From positions 1 through 31,927 of the IMG/VR virus record IMGVR_UViG_3300013114_000149: DNA of 31,927 nt. The stretch is one strand, 5' to 3'. A model generated the notes under the pieces. The model worked only from the letters and a program-made list of their open reading frames with translations. It did no database searches and was not told the DNA's origin. Shown here one piece after another: positions 1 to 8,141 of this stretch (position 1 is the stretch's first letter; the number at the start of each line of letters is the position of its first letter). Source of the DNA: a virus. Made by a program: the position numbers and the translations under genes.

Positions 1-102
1 TACGAGATCGACTTGGAAGACGATGAGATGGAGGCGTTTGGACTGAGACGCCACGTGATGTATGACACCTACTGGGATCGTGCGATCCAGGGAGCAGTAT
101 AA
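1..102 (+). CDS. C-terminal end of an unidentified protein (partial)
   Basis: The window opens inside a reading frame that runs 33 codons to a TAA at 100-102. The visible tail is acidic and then aromatic (LEDDEMEAFG, later MYDTYWDRAIQGAV). I do not recognise the family. Codon use is clearly GC-richer (GAC, GAG, CTG, CGC, GTG) than in the genes from 1191 onward, so this gene may have a different origin from its right-hand neighbours. The next small ORF starts 1 nt after the stop. Confidence 0.6.
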   Translation, partial: YEIDLEDDEMEAFGLRRHVMYDTYWDRAIQGAV

Positions 103-103
103 A

Positions 104-211
104 ATGAGTTGGCTTGACATACTTGTTTCAATAGCCGCTGGAATGGCGGTCGGGAAGGCAGTAAACAAAAAATTAACTTTTCCGGTTTTCAGTTACCCGG
201 TCTGTCGTTAG
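104..211 (+). CDS. Small hydrophobic ORF, 35 aa, running into the structured repeat
   Basis: ATG at 104 follows the preceding stop by one base, which suggests translational coupling. The product begins MSWLDILVSIAAGMAVGKAV, one short possible membrane helix, then a basic stretch. Its last 11 codons lie inside the 5' part of the conserved repeat at 178-282 and its TAG (209-211) falls within that element. Reading through a conserved RNA could be accidental, so the C-terminal sequence may not be under protein-level selection. No family is recognised. Confidence 0.35.
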   Translation: MSWLDILVSIAAGMAVGKAVNKKLTFPVFSYPVCR

Positions 212-282
212 CAAGTACTATTAGCCACGATTAAGTTGCGTATAGGGATAGTGCCCAAGAACGAGATGCAGATAAAAACTGT
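178..282 (+). ncRNA. Conserved structured RNA element, copy 1
   Basis: A 105-nt block here is about 95% identical to 23191-23296, and similarity stops abruptly at both ends. Proposed pairings: CCGG 182-185 with CCGG 197-200; TCGTT 205-209 with AACGA 260-264; GTACTAT 215-221 with ATAGTGC 248-254 (7 bp, one G-U). CAGTT 190-194 in the first hairpin loop can pair with AACTG 277-281 at the 3' edge, which would be a pseudoknot. GCAA 211-214 with TTGC 236-239 is a further crossing possibility. The two positions that differ within the 7-bp stem both keep pairing in copy 2. The next gene starts at 356. It could be a riboswitch, another cis-regulator or a stand-alone RNA; I do not recognise the class. 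Orientation is inferred from gene direction. Confidence 0.6.
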
Positions 283-355
283 TACAGGAAACTAAACAAG
301 AGAACAAACCAGATGAAAACTGAAATGACATTTGCTCCAGACAGGAAATGGTAAA

Positions 356-1180
356 ATGGCTCACGTAAAACCAAAAGATCGTAATCATTGTTTTAAACGT
401 GATACGTTGGGTGCTGGTAAAATTTACCGTATGCATCGTAAAAACGAAGCAATGGTTGAAACCCCACTGGCTATTCAATTATCCTGTGTTGCATATCGTT
501 TGAATAAACGAACTCACGTTAAGAGCCAGGAAGCATACTATGCCGCATTAGATGCGAAGTATGAAAAACACCAGGCGCATCAGAAGGGCATATCAAATAA
601 CGTGGATCGTGTTATAATGATGGCAAACAGAGATCATATGGTTCTTGCATATGATGACATCCAGCATGGCAAAGAGGTAAAAATTACTGCCAAAGATAAG
701 GAATTGGCAGAGGATATAACCTCCTACTTTCAGGGATTGCTGTTTAAGCAGTTAAGCGGCAAAATGAGTGATTTTAATAAAAAAATCCTCAAAGTTATAA
801 ACGAGGAGCAGGTACCAATTAATGAATTTGGCTTGGTAGCATCATTACCCAAAGCATTTTACAATGCTAAAAAATGGGATAAGGCCGCTGAGGTAGAGCG
901 TGACCTTGCTGATGTTAGCGACTATGTCGGCACACAGGGTAAAAGATGTAATTTTGACCTTGAGGTAGTAAGCACTCGTTACATTCCTACACATGATTGT
1001 ACAATTGTCACTTGTATTGATGAAGATAAGAATGTTGTAAAATTCTTTACCCACGATTTTGCAAAGGATAGCGAACCAGGTGATAAATTTGAGATTGCTG
1101 GTTTTGTTAAAAGCCATGAAGTAAGCAAATATAACGGCGGCAAAGAAACAATGATTAACAGAGTAAAGGTACGCACCTGA
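356..1180 (+). CDS. Putative OB-fold nucleic-acid-binding protein, 274 aa
   Basis: The ATG at 356 is chosen over an upstream in-frame TTG at 332 because AGGAAA lies at a suitable distance (343-348). The N-terminal third is basic and rich in Lys, Arg and His (begins MAHVKPKDRNHCFKRDTLG). The middle is mostly helical. The last ~75 residues look like a small beta-barrel, with alternating strands, a glycine turn (GDKFEIAGFVKSH) and the ending TMINRVKV; this resembles OB-fold domains of DNA- or RNA-binding phage proteins. It follows copy 1 of the structured repeat by 73 nt. Function in DNA or RNA binding is inferred from fold impression and charge only; no catalytic motif is visible. Confidence 0.6.
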   Translation: MAHVKPKDRNHCFKRDTLGAGKIYRMHRKNEAMVETPLAIQLSCVAYRLNKRTHVKSQEAYYAALDAKYEKHQAHQKGISNNVDRVIMMANRDHMVLAYDDIQHGKEVKITAKDKELAEDITSYFQGLLFKQLSGKMSDFNKKILKVINEEQVPINEFGLVASLPKAFYNAKKWDKAAEVERDLADVSDYVGTQGKRCNFDLEVVSTRYIPTHDCTIVTCIDEDKNVVKFFTHDFAKDSEPGDKFEIAGFVKSHEVSKYNGGKETMINRVKVRT

Positions 1181-1190
1181 TAAGTACTAG

Positions 1191-1838
1191 GTGCATATAC
1201 ATTTCTGTACTCCGTGCTATAACGGACAAATAAGCGAGCCCACTTTCCGCTCATACACCAGGCAACAGATGCTGTTGTCTCGTATGGGCATTCCCTATTC
1301 TATATCTACACTATTTAATGAAAGCCTTGTTACGCGGGCTCGAAATACTTGTGTGGCATTTATGATGGGTAACCTTGCCGCTACTCATTTAATGTTTATT
1401 GATGCTGACATTGAATGGCAAGCAAGTTCTGTTCTTAAATTGGCAAGTCTTGATAAAGATATTATAGGTGGTACTTACCCTAAAAAATCTCTTCCTATAG
1501 ATTTTGTTGTTAATGCCGTGCCAGAACAAACAGGAGAAGTGGTGGAGGTACATGATATTGGTACAGGGTTTTTAATGATTAAACGTGAAGTAATACAAAA
1601 AATGTTTGATGAGTATCCACTTAAAAAATATAAAAACATAATTGGTTTGGAACCAAAATATAATGACTTATGCTATGCATTATTCGACACAATGTTAGTA
1701 AATGGACATTATTTGAGCGAGGATTATGGTTTTTGTCATTTGTGGAAACGATTGGGAGGCAGTATACATCTAGATAAATCTATTGTTTTAGGACATTATG
1801 GCTCTTATATGTTTAAAGGAGACTCTAATTTAATATGA
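1191..1838 (+). CDS. Family-2-like glycosyltransferase (GT-A), 215 aa
   Basis: The product resembles short phage GT-A glycosyltransferases. It has an N-terminal strand with CTPCYNGQ, then SLVTRARN (residues 45-52), then a DxD metal/nucleotide-sugar motif in MFIDADIEW (D71, D73), followed by an acceptor half with GTGFLMIKREV. It starts at GTG; no ATG or good Shine-Dalgarno is visible just upstream. The stop overlaps the ATG of the sulfotransferase-like gene (ATGA), so both are probably translated together. From here the DNA is markedly AT-rich. The likely role is sugar transfer onto a virion protein, phage DNA or host surface glycan; the acceptor cannot be told. Confidence 0.7.
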   Translation: MHIHFCTPCYNGQISEPTFRSYTRQQMLLSRMGIPYSISTLFNESLVTRARNTCVAFMMGNLAATHLMFIDADIEWQASSVLKLASLDKDIIGGTYPKKSLPIDFVVNAVPEQTGEVVEVHDIGTGFLMIKREVIQKMFDEYPLKKYKNIIGLEPKYNDLCYALFDTMLVNGHYLSEDYGFCHLWKRLGGSIHLDKSIVLGHYGSYMFKGDSNLI

Positions 1839-2950
1839 ATGTCGTAATTTTAACTCCAGATAGAGTAGGCTCAACATTACTTCAACGGATATTAACTATA
1901 CATATGGTAGAAGCTGGTTTTGATAGACCAGTTATTAATTTACATGAGTTAACAAATGGTATTGTTTCTTATTTTTCTGAAACATATAATCAAACAATGG
2001 TTGGAAAACCAATAGGTGACTCGTGGGGTTATTGGCAAACACTACCAGATGTAGTAAAAATATTAGATAGTGTTGATCATTATAAAACTAGTCGGTTAGC
2101 TCATTATCATATTCAAAAACGCAAAGATTCAATTAATGATCAAAATAAGTTATACGAATATCTTAATGAAAACTTTTACATTATAGCGGCTCAACGTAAA
2201 AATGTCTTTGAATATGCATTAAGTTGGGGTATTCACGCTACTACTAGTACGTTAAATGTTTATTCACACAGAAGCCGTTTAGAAAAAATAAGTGGTATTT
2301 ACAAGGATAAAGTCACTATTCCAGATCAAATATTTATTAGTTATTTAAATGCATATAAAAGTTATGTTGAATGGTCTCATTTATACTTTAATGTTAATAG
2401 TTTTTTTATCTATGAAGACCATATTAGAGATATAGATCTATATATTTCTAATTTAGATTTCATGTCAAATAAGAAACATAAAAATTGGGAAGACATATTT
2501 GGAATAAATTGGCATGATTGGAATAAATGCCATAAATTAAGTAGTGATTTAATTTTTGCCGATCTACCAAAATTATTAGAAGGGCAACAAGAAATTTCTG
2601 ATATAGATTCAAATTTGCCTATATTAAAAAAATTCTATAATAATTTACCAGTAACAGAACAAAAATTTCTTAATGACAATGGCGTAAAATATGTTAAAAC
2701 ATATAAACGTATTGACGAATTAGTTGAAAATAGAACAATAATAACTGGCGTACCTATTAAACTTCAAACTATGGCCGAAAAAAAGTTATTAATTAAAAAT
2801 TTTAATGAATGCTTAATATGGTATAATGAATGGGCAGATAAAAATGATTACCCAACTATGGAAATAGATGAGTTACATAAATCAACAAAAGCAGAATTAT
2901 TAGATTGGTATGATATTGGTAGCACTCCAAAATTATTAAGTAATGAGTAA
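1835..2950 (+). CDS. Sulfotransferase-like P-loop protein, 371 aa
   Basis: The N-terminus carries a sulfotransferase-type 5'-phosphosulfate loop, LTPDRVGSTLLQR (residues 6-18). Around residues 119-130 is AQRKNVFEYALS, matching the RxN...S pattern that binds the 3'-phosphate of PAPS. Length fits cytosolic-type sulfotransferases. An AAGGAGA Shine-Dalgarno lies within the end of the preceding glycosyltransferase, whose stop codon it overlaps. Together with the flanking glycosyltransferase and SGNH hydrolase it suggests synthesis or editing of a decorated polysaccharide or glycoprotein. The substrate is unknown. The C-terminal 150 residues, rich in Lys, Asn and Tyr, are not recognised. Confidence 0.65.
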   Translation: MNVVILTPDRVGSTLLQRILTIHMVEAGFDRPVINLHELTNGIVSYFSETYNQTMVGKPIGDSWGYWQTLPDVVKILDSVDHYKTSRLAHYHIQKRKDSINDQNKLYEYLNENFYIIAAQRKNVFEYALSWGIHATTSTLNVYSHRSRLEKISGIYKDKVTIPDQIFISYLNAYKSYVEWSHLYFNVNSFFIYEDHIRDIDLYISNLDFMSNKKHKNWEDIFGINWHDWNKCHKLSSDLIFADLPKLLEGQQEISDIDSNLPILKKFYNNLPVTEQKFLNDNGVKYVKTYKRIDELVENRTIITGVPIKLQTMAEKKLLIKNFNECLIWYNEWADKNDYPTMEIDELHKSTKAELLDWYDIGSTPKLLSNE

Positions 2951-2959
2951 TTTAATTAA

Positions 2960-3745
2960 ATGATTTTACCAGATTTTATATTACAAACCCGACAAAATAA
3001 AGTTTGGAAGTATAGTGGTACAGATAGTCCAAAATGGTGTTATAATAAAAAACATTTTAACAACTATCCTTATAAAGTTTCCTATAATTATAATTCAAGA
3101 GGATTCAGAGATACAGAATGGCCAGATAATATTGAAGATTTAAAAAAAGCAATCTGGTGTGTTGGTGATAGTTTTACTGTTGGTTTAGGTGCTCCAATTG
3201 AGCATTGTTGGGTTAATGTTTTACAACAAAAAATTAAAAGGCGTTGTATTAATATAAGTTTAGACGGTGGTAGTAATGATTGGATATTAAGGAAAACAAA
3301 AAGAATAATTGAAGAAGTAAATCCTGAAATAATAATAATTCATTGGAGTTATATATGGCGGGGAGAACATACTGATATATCTTTACAAGATGAAGATCGT
3401 CGTTTAAAAGATAAAGGATATAAACATAATATTCAATATTTTAAAGATTTTCTAACAATACTTAATAATATTGACACTTTTAATACTACTAAAATAATAC
3501 AATCAATAATACCTGATCCAGCAATGGATATATCTGCTATTGAGGAATGTATACAAGATGTATTAAATGATTATCCAAATGACCACCCGGGTAAAGCTAA
3601 TATTCTAATGCTATACGAAAAAATTTTAGATTATGTGCAAAGTAATTTTGTTTACTGTAGGCAATGTGATCTAGCAAGAGACGCTCATCATTATGATATA
3701 CTGACTACTACTAATTTCGTCTCTAATATAATTAAATTACTTTGA
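2960..3745 (+). CDS. SGNH/GDSL-family hydrolase, 261 aa
   Basis: Block I with the nucleophile is WCVGDSFTVG (S71). A second block with Gly/Asn is GGSND (103-107), and the C-terminal catalytic Asp-x-His is in RDAHHYD (D241, H243 or H244). NSRGFRD before block I is also typical of the family. These enzymes usually add or remove acyl groups from carbohydrates, so it likely de-esterifies or acylates a glycan made by the two upstream genes. No Shine-Dalgarno is visible; translation may depend on upstream coupling (9-nt gap). The TGA stop overlaps the T4-late-like box at 3744-3751. Confidence 0.75.
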   Translation: MILPDFILQTRQNKVWKYSGTDSPKWCYNKKHFNNYPYKVSYNYNSRGFRDTEWPDNIEDLKKAIWCVGDSFTVGLGAPIEHCWVNVLQQKIKRRCINISLDGGSNDWILRKTKRIIEEVNPEIIIIHWSYIWRGEHTDISLQDEDRRLKDKGYKHNIQYFKDFLTILNNIDTFNTTKIIQSIIPDPAMDISAIEECIQDVLNDYPNDHPGKANILMLYEKILDYVQSNFVYCRQCDLARDAHHYDILTTTNFVSNIIKLL

Positions 3746-3751
3746 TAAATA
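3744..3751 (+). promoter_or_regulatory. T4-late-like promoter box GATAAATA
   Basis: GATAAATA matches the T4 late -10 consensus TATAAATA in 7 of 8 positions and overlaps the SGNH stop codon. No -35 hexamer accompanies it, as expected for late promoters. The predicted start near 3757-3758 would place a strong hairpin (3756-3782) at the very 5' end of the mRNA for the next gene. Confidence 0.45.
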
Positions 3752-3755
3752 CAAG

Positions 3756-3782
3756 ACATCACACTGGCGCAGGTGTTGATGT
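3756..3782 (+). other. 5'-terminal mRNA hairpin in the leader of the next gene
   Basis: ACATCACAC pairs with GTGTTGATGT (9 bp with one bulged T) around a short GC-containing loop. No U-run follows, so it is a poor terminator. Its location at the predicted late transcript start suggests a 5' stability hairpin. Farther along the leader CCAAT/ATTGG and the palindrome TTTTCGCGAAAA can also fold before the AGAGGA Shine-Dalgarno at about 3834-3839. Confidence 0.45.
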
Positions 3783-3849
3783 GTTAAAAATATAATATAT
3801 TCCAATTCCGATTGGTTTTCGCGAAAACATTTATAGAGGAATAAACAAA

Positions 3850-4404
3850 ATGAGTGAATGGATTAAGTTTGATTTTGAAATGCTGTCAGAAACTACAGCA
3901 TGTGATTTGATAATGTACTTAGATGGTGCCAAAGTAGAATCACGCCGAATTTCAGCATCTCCATTAATTGATGATGGAGAGCATCCTGAAAAACAAGCAA
4001 CACTATGGTATGAAATTAACGAGTCAATGTGTGACGGTATAGGAGATCATAAAATTCGAATTAATGTAGTAGAAAGATTAAATGCTGAAACCGGAGAACC
4101 GCTTTATGAAACCCCAATAATTGAATTAGTTGGGGTTGAATTAAGTGGCTCAGCACATACACCAGCAGATGGCAACATTAATGATTCAATTAAAGTATAT
4201 AACATTCTCGATGCAGGTTTTCAAGCATTGATAGATGCCGGTGAGTTTAATCATACCGGTCAAGTCAACGAAGATATTGGTAATGGCGAAACTAGTTACA
4301 GTGTAAGTGACTGGTCCAGTTATAAAGTTAAAGGTAATGGATGTTGGATATTAGAATTCTCATGTCCTTACATAAATTGGTACGATGCAGTTCATGCTGA
4401 CTAA
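3850..4404 (+). CDS. Beta-sandwich, carbohydrate-binding-module-like protein, 184 aa (paralogue 1)
   Basis: An all-beta protein rich in Asp, Glu, Ile and Val with a pattern shared by four other genes here (4475, 5055, 10214, 10543). The pattern is an N-terminal strand pair, a run like HKIRINVVER, then a strand pair like PIIELVGVELSG. A C-terminal element (WILEFSCPYINWY) is also similar to the ends of the 4475 and 5055 products. The pattern resembles calcium-dependent carbohydrate-binding modules. It has its own leader with a clear AGAGGA Shine-Dalgarno, a late-like promoter upstream and a terminator downstream, so it looks like a single late gene that could be highly expressed. A virion surface or tail-associated glycan-binding role is inferred. 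Confidence 0.55.
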   Translation: MSEWIKFDFEMLSETTACDLIMYLDGAKVESRRISASPLIDDGEHPEKQATLWYEINESMCDGIGDHKIRINVVERLNAETGEPLYETPIIELVGVELSGSAHTPADGNINDSIKVYNILDAGFQALIDAGEFNHTGQVNEDIGNGETSYSVSDWSSYKVKGNGCWILEFSCPYINWYDAVHAD

Positions 4405-4424
4405 CAAAAATTTTTAAGTACTTA

Positions 4425-4456
4425 AAAATACGGTCATTTTTTGGCCGTATTTTTTT
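4425..4456 (+). terminator. Rho-independent terminator
   Basis: AAATACGGTC pairs with GGCCGTATTT (10 bp, one G-U) around a short T-rich loop, and the stem runs into a T-tract (TTTTTT). It ends transcription of the 3850 gene and is followed at once by a late-like promoter box for the next gene. It is the clearest intrinsic terminator in the window. Confidence 0.85.
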
Positions 4457-4461
4457 GACAA

Positions 4462-4469
4462 AATAAATA
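4462..4469 (+). promoter_or_regulatory. T4-late-like promoter box AATAAATA
   Basis: AATAAATA (7 of 8 to the T4 late consensus) lies between the terminator and the ATG at 4475. Only 5 nt separate it from the start codon and no Shine-Dalgarno is present, so the transcript would be leaderless or nearly so. Confidence 0.4.
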
Positions 4470-4474
4470 ATAAC

Positions 4475-5053
4475 ATGACTACAGAAACTTTTCCCATTTC
4501 AATTTTTTTTAAAGTAAATAATATTTTATATGAAAATAAAAATGAAACTTTAGATCCTATAATCACAATATCTGTAAATGATGTTAAACATAAAGAAAAT
4601 GTTATTTTAAATCAACCAATAGATGTACAACCGAAAGTTCATTCAGAATATCATTCAGGTGAACTTGTCGAAGTTAAATTTAATTTAGATATAGATGATG
4701 ATGTTGATCAAGATATTAAGTTAAGTATTAAATTAGATAATGAAAATATACCATTACACGATGAGTGGGGAATTTATGTTACAGATATAGAATTAAATGA
4801 AATATCAGTTGAAAATTTAGTTCACGAGAATGGTGTTCTTGACGTTCCTTTATGTAAAGAAGAAGATTATGCTGATGACGGATTCATTCAATCATATCTT
4901 ATTCCAGAAGGTTTAGATAGTAATTTAAAATTAATAGATGGTAGATATCATTATATAACTAATGGTGATTATGTACATATGCCAGAATCATCATATAGTT
5001 TTACATTTAAAACACCATTATATCTTTGGTTATTAGAACTATTATTGCAGTAA
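4475..5053 (+). CDS. Beta-sandwich, carbohydrate-binding-module-like protein, 192 aa (paralogue 2)
   Basis: A very acidic all-beta protein. It shares with its neighbours the strand pattern IKLSIKLDNEN followed by GIYVTDIELNEISVENL, and the C-terminal motif SFTFKTPLYLWL, close to [11 protein letters not shown] in the next gene. This marks it as a tandem paralogue despite low overall identity. It probably forms a jelly-roll domain and may bind glycan or decorate the virion; that role is inferred. Transcription likely starts at the late-like box 5 nt upstream. Confidence 0.5.
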   Translation: MTTETFPISIFFKVNNILYENKNETLDPIITISVNDVKHKENVILNQPIDVQPKVHSEYHSGELVEVKFNLDIDDDVDQDIKLSIKLDNENIPLHDEWGIYVTDIELNEISVENLVHENGVLDVPLCKEEDYADDGFIQSYLIPEGLDSNLKLIDGRYHYITNGDYVHMPESSYSFTFKTPLYLWLLELLLQ

Positions 5054-5054
5054 T

Positions 5055-5873
5055 ATGTTTACGTTTCATTTTAGTGTCACCTATGATGCGAATGGAGACA
5101 AAAAACCTAATTTAAAATTCTATGTACTATGTAATGACAAAGTAGTACGTGGAGAAACACTAGCAGGCTGGAGTCGTCCAGACAACCCTATAGAACAATT
5201 ACCACACATAGGTAATCAGTACAATAAAGAAATAATCTCTTCATTTTATACAGAGTTTTATAAATTTAAAATAGATATAGACGAAAGCATAGAGAATGAT
5301 TACACATTAGTTATAGAACATACTAATGGTGTATATCCTGATGACTATCTGAAAAGCAACTTTGGTATTCATATAAAATATTTAGATATATGCGGTGTAG
5401 ATTTATGTGATTTAATACACAGGCGTGGGCATATATATTTAGATTGTACTGGCAATCCATATTACATTTATAATCAAATTAATAACGACAATAGACGCGG
5501 CCGGCATAAACGTGGAGAAGTGTTTATTGTTGAAGATTTTAGACTATTGAATTTTAGACATAGCGGAGTACAAGGAAACAATCCACGAGTATTTAACAAT
5601 GTTACTGGAGAGTTTAAACAATATACTGGATATTATGTCAGTGATAGTGGTTACATAATTAAAGGGAAAAACTTATATTATGATTGTACAAAAGATATAT
5701 TTTTTATAGTAGACAATGCCAATAACCCTAACTTATATGTAGAGGGAGATAGATTAATACATCATATACCTAATGATGCTACTATTAGTTTGAACGGTAA
5801 GTGGGAATTAAAATTTAAAACACCGTTTTATGCGTGGGTATCAGAAAATATATTTGGTAATGATTTTGCTTAA
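5055..5873 (+). CDS. Beta-sandwich, carbohydrate-binding-module-like protein, 272 aa (paralogue 3)
   Basis: The first ~130 residues follow the same beta-sandwich pattern as the preceding gene ([10 protein letters not shown], then [18 protein letters not shown]). A Tyr/Asn-rich middle (about 140-245) contains two similar stretches, [14 protein letters not shown] and [15 protein letters not shown], which look like an internal repeat. The C-terminus has the shared [11 protein letters not shown] signature. It starts 1 nt after the previous stop with no Shine-Dalgarno. Its stop codon overlaps the stop of the convergent guaC gene. A structural or receptor-related role is possible but unproven. Confidence 0.5.
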   Translation: MFTFHFSVTYDANGDKKPNLKFYVLCNDKVVRGETLAGWSRPDNPIEQLPHIGNQYNKEIISSFYTEFYKFKIDIDESIENDYTLVIEHTNGVYPDDYLKSNFGIHIKYLDICGVDLCDLIHRRGHIYLDCTGNPYYIYNQINNDNRRGRHKRGEVFIVEDFRLLNFRHSGVQGNNPRVFNNVTGEFKQYTGYYVSDSGYIIKGKNLYYDCTKDIFFIVDNANNPNLYVEGDRLIHHIPNDATISLNGKWELKFKTPFYAWVSENIFGNDFA

Positions 5874-6934
5874 TCACCAACAGTGTTTTGTAAATAAACA
5901 GTGTTGTAAGTAGAATTAACTAAAACAAATGTAGCAGATTTAGGTATGTCCTTAATACGCCTTGCGCCAATATATGTACAAGCACTACGAACACCACCCA
6001 ATATTTCTGTTACTGTATTTTCTACTGGTCCTCTAGCATCCAATCTAATGTGACGCCCTTCTGAACTCCTGTATCCATCTTTACGTGTACCGTGTTCCTG
6101 CATTGCGCGATTAGAACTCATACCGTAAAATTCATATTGCCCAGCAACTTCTGCCAATTCACTCTCATCATGCCCAGCAAGCATACCACCTAGCATTACA
6201 AAGTCAGCACCTGCGCCAAATGCTTTAGCAACATCACCAGGCTCTGTGCAACCACCGTCTGCTATAATATGTCCGCCCAATCCATGTGCGGCATCAGCAC
6301 ATTCCATAATACCACTTAATTGTGGCATACCAACACCGGTCATTATTCGTGTTGTACATACTGAGCCAGGCCCAATACCGCATTTTACAATATCAGCACC
6401 AGCAATACATAATTGCTCAGTCATTTCGCCTGTAATTACATTACCTGCTATAATAATTTTTTTAGGAAACTTCTCTCTAACTTCTCTTACAAAGTCTGAG
6501 AAGTTTTGCTGGTATCCGTTTGCTACATCAATACAAATAAACTTAATATCCGGCCAACGTGCGAGTATTTCCTGTGCTTTCTTATAATCTTCTGCATCAG
6601 GATCAAATATAGCATTGGTGCCAGTACTGACTGCTATATTGCTTAAACTCATGCCATGGCCTACAGCATTTTCCCAATCTTCTATAGTGTAATGCTTTTT
6701 AATGACTGTTAGCATGTTGTAATTTTGCAACACGTTTGCCATTGAAAATGTGCCTACACCATCCATGTTGGATGCCATAATAGGAACACCCGACCATGTT
6801 TCTTTTGTTTCATTCCAGTGCCTGAACGTAAAGTCACGTTCTATCGTAACACTACGCCTACTGGATAATGTAGAGCGTTTGGGTTTTAGTAAGACGTCTT
6901 TGTAGTCTAGTTTAATGTCTGTTTCTATTCTCAT
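5870..6934 (-). CDS. guaC: GMP reductase, 354 aa
   Basis: Complete NADPH-dependent GMP reductase (GMP to IMP plus ammonia). Family landmarks run end to end: [20 protein letters not shown] at the start, the IMPDH/GMPR signature [11 protein letters not shown] with catalytic Cys193, [35 protein letters not shown], and [20 protein letters not shown]. There is no CBS insertion, which favours GuaC over IMP dehydrogenase; length is close to bacterial GuaC (~347 aa). It would shift purines from G toward A nucleotides, plausible for an AT-rich phage, and affects the GTP pool used by FolE. A TTGACT-N17-TATAAT promoter ends 6 nt before the ATG with no ribosome-binding site. Confidence 0.95.
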   Translation of the reverse strand: MRIETDIKLDYKDVLLKPKRSTLSSRRSVTIERDFTFRHWNETKETWSGVPIMASNMDGVGTFSMANVLQNYNMLTVIKKHYTIEDWENAVGHGMSLSNIAVSTGTNAIFDPDAEDYKKAQEILARWPDIKFICIDVANGYQQNFSDFVREVREKFPKKIIIAGNVITGEMTEQLCIAGADIVKCGIGPGSVCTTRIMTGVGMPQLSGIMECADAAHGLGGHIIADGGCTEPGDVAKAFGAGADFVMLGGMLAGHDESELAEVAGQYEFYGMSSNRAMQEHGTRKDGYRSSEGRHIRLDARGPVENTVTEILGGVRSACTYIGARRIKDIPKSATFVLVNSTYNTVYLQNTVGD

Positions 6935-6940
6935 ACGTAT

Positions 6941-6969
6941 ATTATATAGTAGTATTACTATATAGTCAA
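6941..6969 (-). promoter_or_regulatory. Sigma70-type promoter for guaC, predicted leaderless
   Basis: On the minus strand TTGACT (6964-6969), a 17-nt spacer and TATAAT (6941-6946) are followed by exactly 6 nt and then the guaC ATG. A start 7 nt past the -10 box is the A of the ATG, so the mRNA would have no leader. The -35 box overlaps the TGA of the upstream radical-SAM gene. Confidence 0.75.
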
Positions 6970-8141
6970 ATATAATCTGAATAAAACTGTGCTATTTCAG
7001 GAAAAGTTTTTTTCCAATCTAAATTTCGCATATTATCAAACCAATCTAAATACTGTATCATACGAGGTATTTCCTGTGGCCTATATTCATTTGGCAAATA
7101 TATTTTTTTATCATCGCTTAATGCATTAATGTACTTGTCAGTTAAATGTTTCAAAGCATATTCGCCACCAGCAGTATGATCAGCATAATTAAAACCATAA
7201 CTATTACACCATTGTTTTGCCTCATCCATGTAATATAAACTTAATACACTTATTACTTGGTTAATATGTAATGTAAAATCCCCTCCATCTTCTGGTTGAG
7301 CGCATTTTCCAAGTTGATATTGCAAATTATTTAATATATTATCTTTAACTTGATCCCATTCTGCTGGTGCTCTTAAATAACTAAACCTATCTCCTATACA
7401 ATCTAAACTAACACTAATACGTACAAATTTACATTTATCTAATAATTCAAGCATGTGTTCTGGAATAGGTTTAGTGCCATTAGTATGCATCATAACTGTT
7501 ATATTATCCAAAGAATGTCTACTATCTATGTATTCTAAGAATTTTATGTTTGGATTATTTCCAGGTAGTAAAGTTTCTCCTCCAGTAAAATTCATTGTAT
7601 TTAAATTACTTACATCTATATTATCAAAAAATTTAATAACTTTTTCTATTTCTGCTTCACCACCACGTTTATCAGTATAAAATTTATCTGGATTTGTTAA
7701 AAAAATTGGAGGGTTTTTCTTTACTGCGTTTTGCCACACAGTACTAAATTCTGGACCACAAGTTGTACACATTAAATTACATACACTACTTAATTTAATA
7801 GTTAAATTTACTGGCCCATTTAAATCTGTACGTGGTTCACTATCCCGATTTGCACAATGTAATCTATGACTATCATCCCATGCCCCTGCTTCTTCTGCTA
7901 TGCGACAACGACCACAATCATTATTCCATATATTCTTTTTATTTAGATCTCTTATAGATTGAAAATATTCATTCTTCCAAAAATTATGCCCGCCCGCTTC
8001 GGTATCTGTTATATTTGCTGTACGTAAGGAATTTTGGTCAGCAATACAACAACAACGATATTCCACTAAATCTGGATTACCCCATTTGGGAAAATTAATG
8101 TCTAGACCTTCATGTATAAAATTACAATGCAAAGAAGTCAT
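6966..8141 (-). CDS. Radical SAM protein with twitch-like N-terminal Cys motifs, 391 aa
   Basis: The radical-SAM cluster motif is CNLMCTTC (C121, C125, C128, counting from the chosen start). It is followed by [15 protein letters not shown] and [17 protein letters not shown], typical core strands. N-terminal cysteines (YRCCC at 29-32 and CGRC at 76-79) probably bind an auxiliary cluster, as in twitch/SPASM-type proteins seen in marine phages. The start MTSLHCNF is chosen at 8141 rather than the in-frame ATG at 8183, because the longer start adds a hydrophobic, non-conserved-looking leader that overlaps the divergent gene. Substrate unknown; peptide or protein modification is possible. The 7Fe ferredoxin at 19787 is a candidate reductant. 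Confidence 0.8.
   Translation of the reverse strand: MTSLHCNFIHEGLDINFPKWGNPDLVEYRCCCIADQNSLRTANITDTEAGGHNFWKNEYFQSIRDLNKKNIWNNDCGRCRIAEEAGAWDDSHRLHCANRDSEPRTDLNGPVNLTIKLSSVCNLMCTTCGPEFSTVWQNAVKKNPPIFLTNPDKFYTDKRGGEAEIEKVIKFFDNIDVSNLNTMNFTGGETLLPGNNPNIKFLEYIDSRHSLDNITVMMHTNGTKPIPEHMLELLDKCKFVRISVSLDCIGDRFSYLRAPAEWDQVKDNILNNLQYQLGKCAQPEDGGDFTLHINQVISVLSLYYMDEAKQWCNSYGFNYADHTAGGEYALKHLTDKYINALSDDKKIYLPNEYRPQEIPRMIQYLDWFDNMRNLDWKKTFPEIAQFYSDYI

Noticed and set aside
114-142. TTGACA at 114-119 as a promoter for the structured repeat
   Set aside because: No -10 box lies at 16-18 nt; the hexamer falls in coding sequence of the small ORF.
332-355. TTG start for the OB-fold-like gene
   Set aside because: The ATG at 356 with AGGAAA upstream is better placed; the 8 extra residues are unremarkable.
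3791-3796. TATAAT as a host-type promoter for the 3850 gene
   Set aside because: No -35-like hexamer at 15-19 nt upstream; the late-like box and hairpin explain the leader better.
6246-6587. 113-codon plus-strand ORF opposite guaC
   Set aside because: It is antisense to a highly conserved enzyme and its composition is that of a mirrored frame.
5870-6934. IMP dehydrogenase instead of GMP reductase
   Set aside because: No CBS domains or IMPDH flap, and the N-terminus and C-terminal segments match GuaC.
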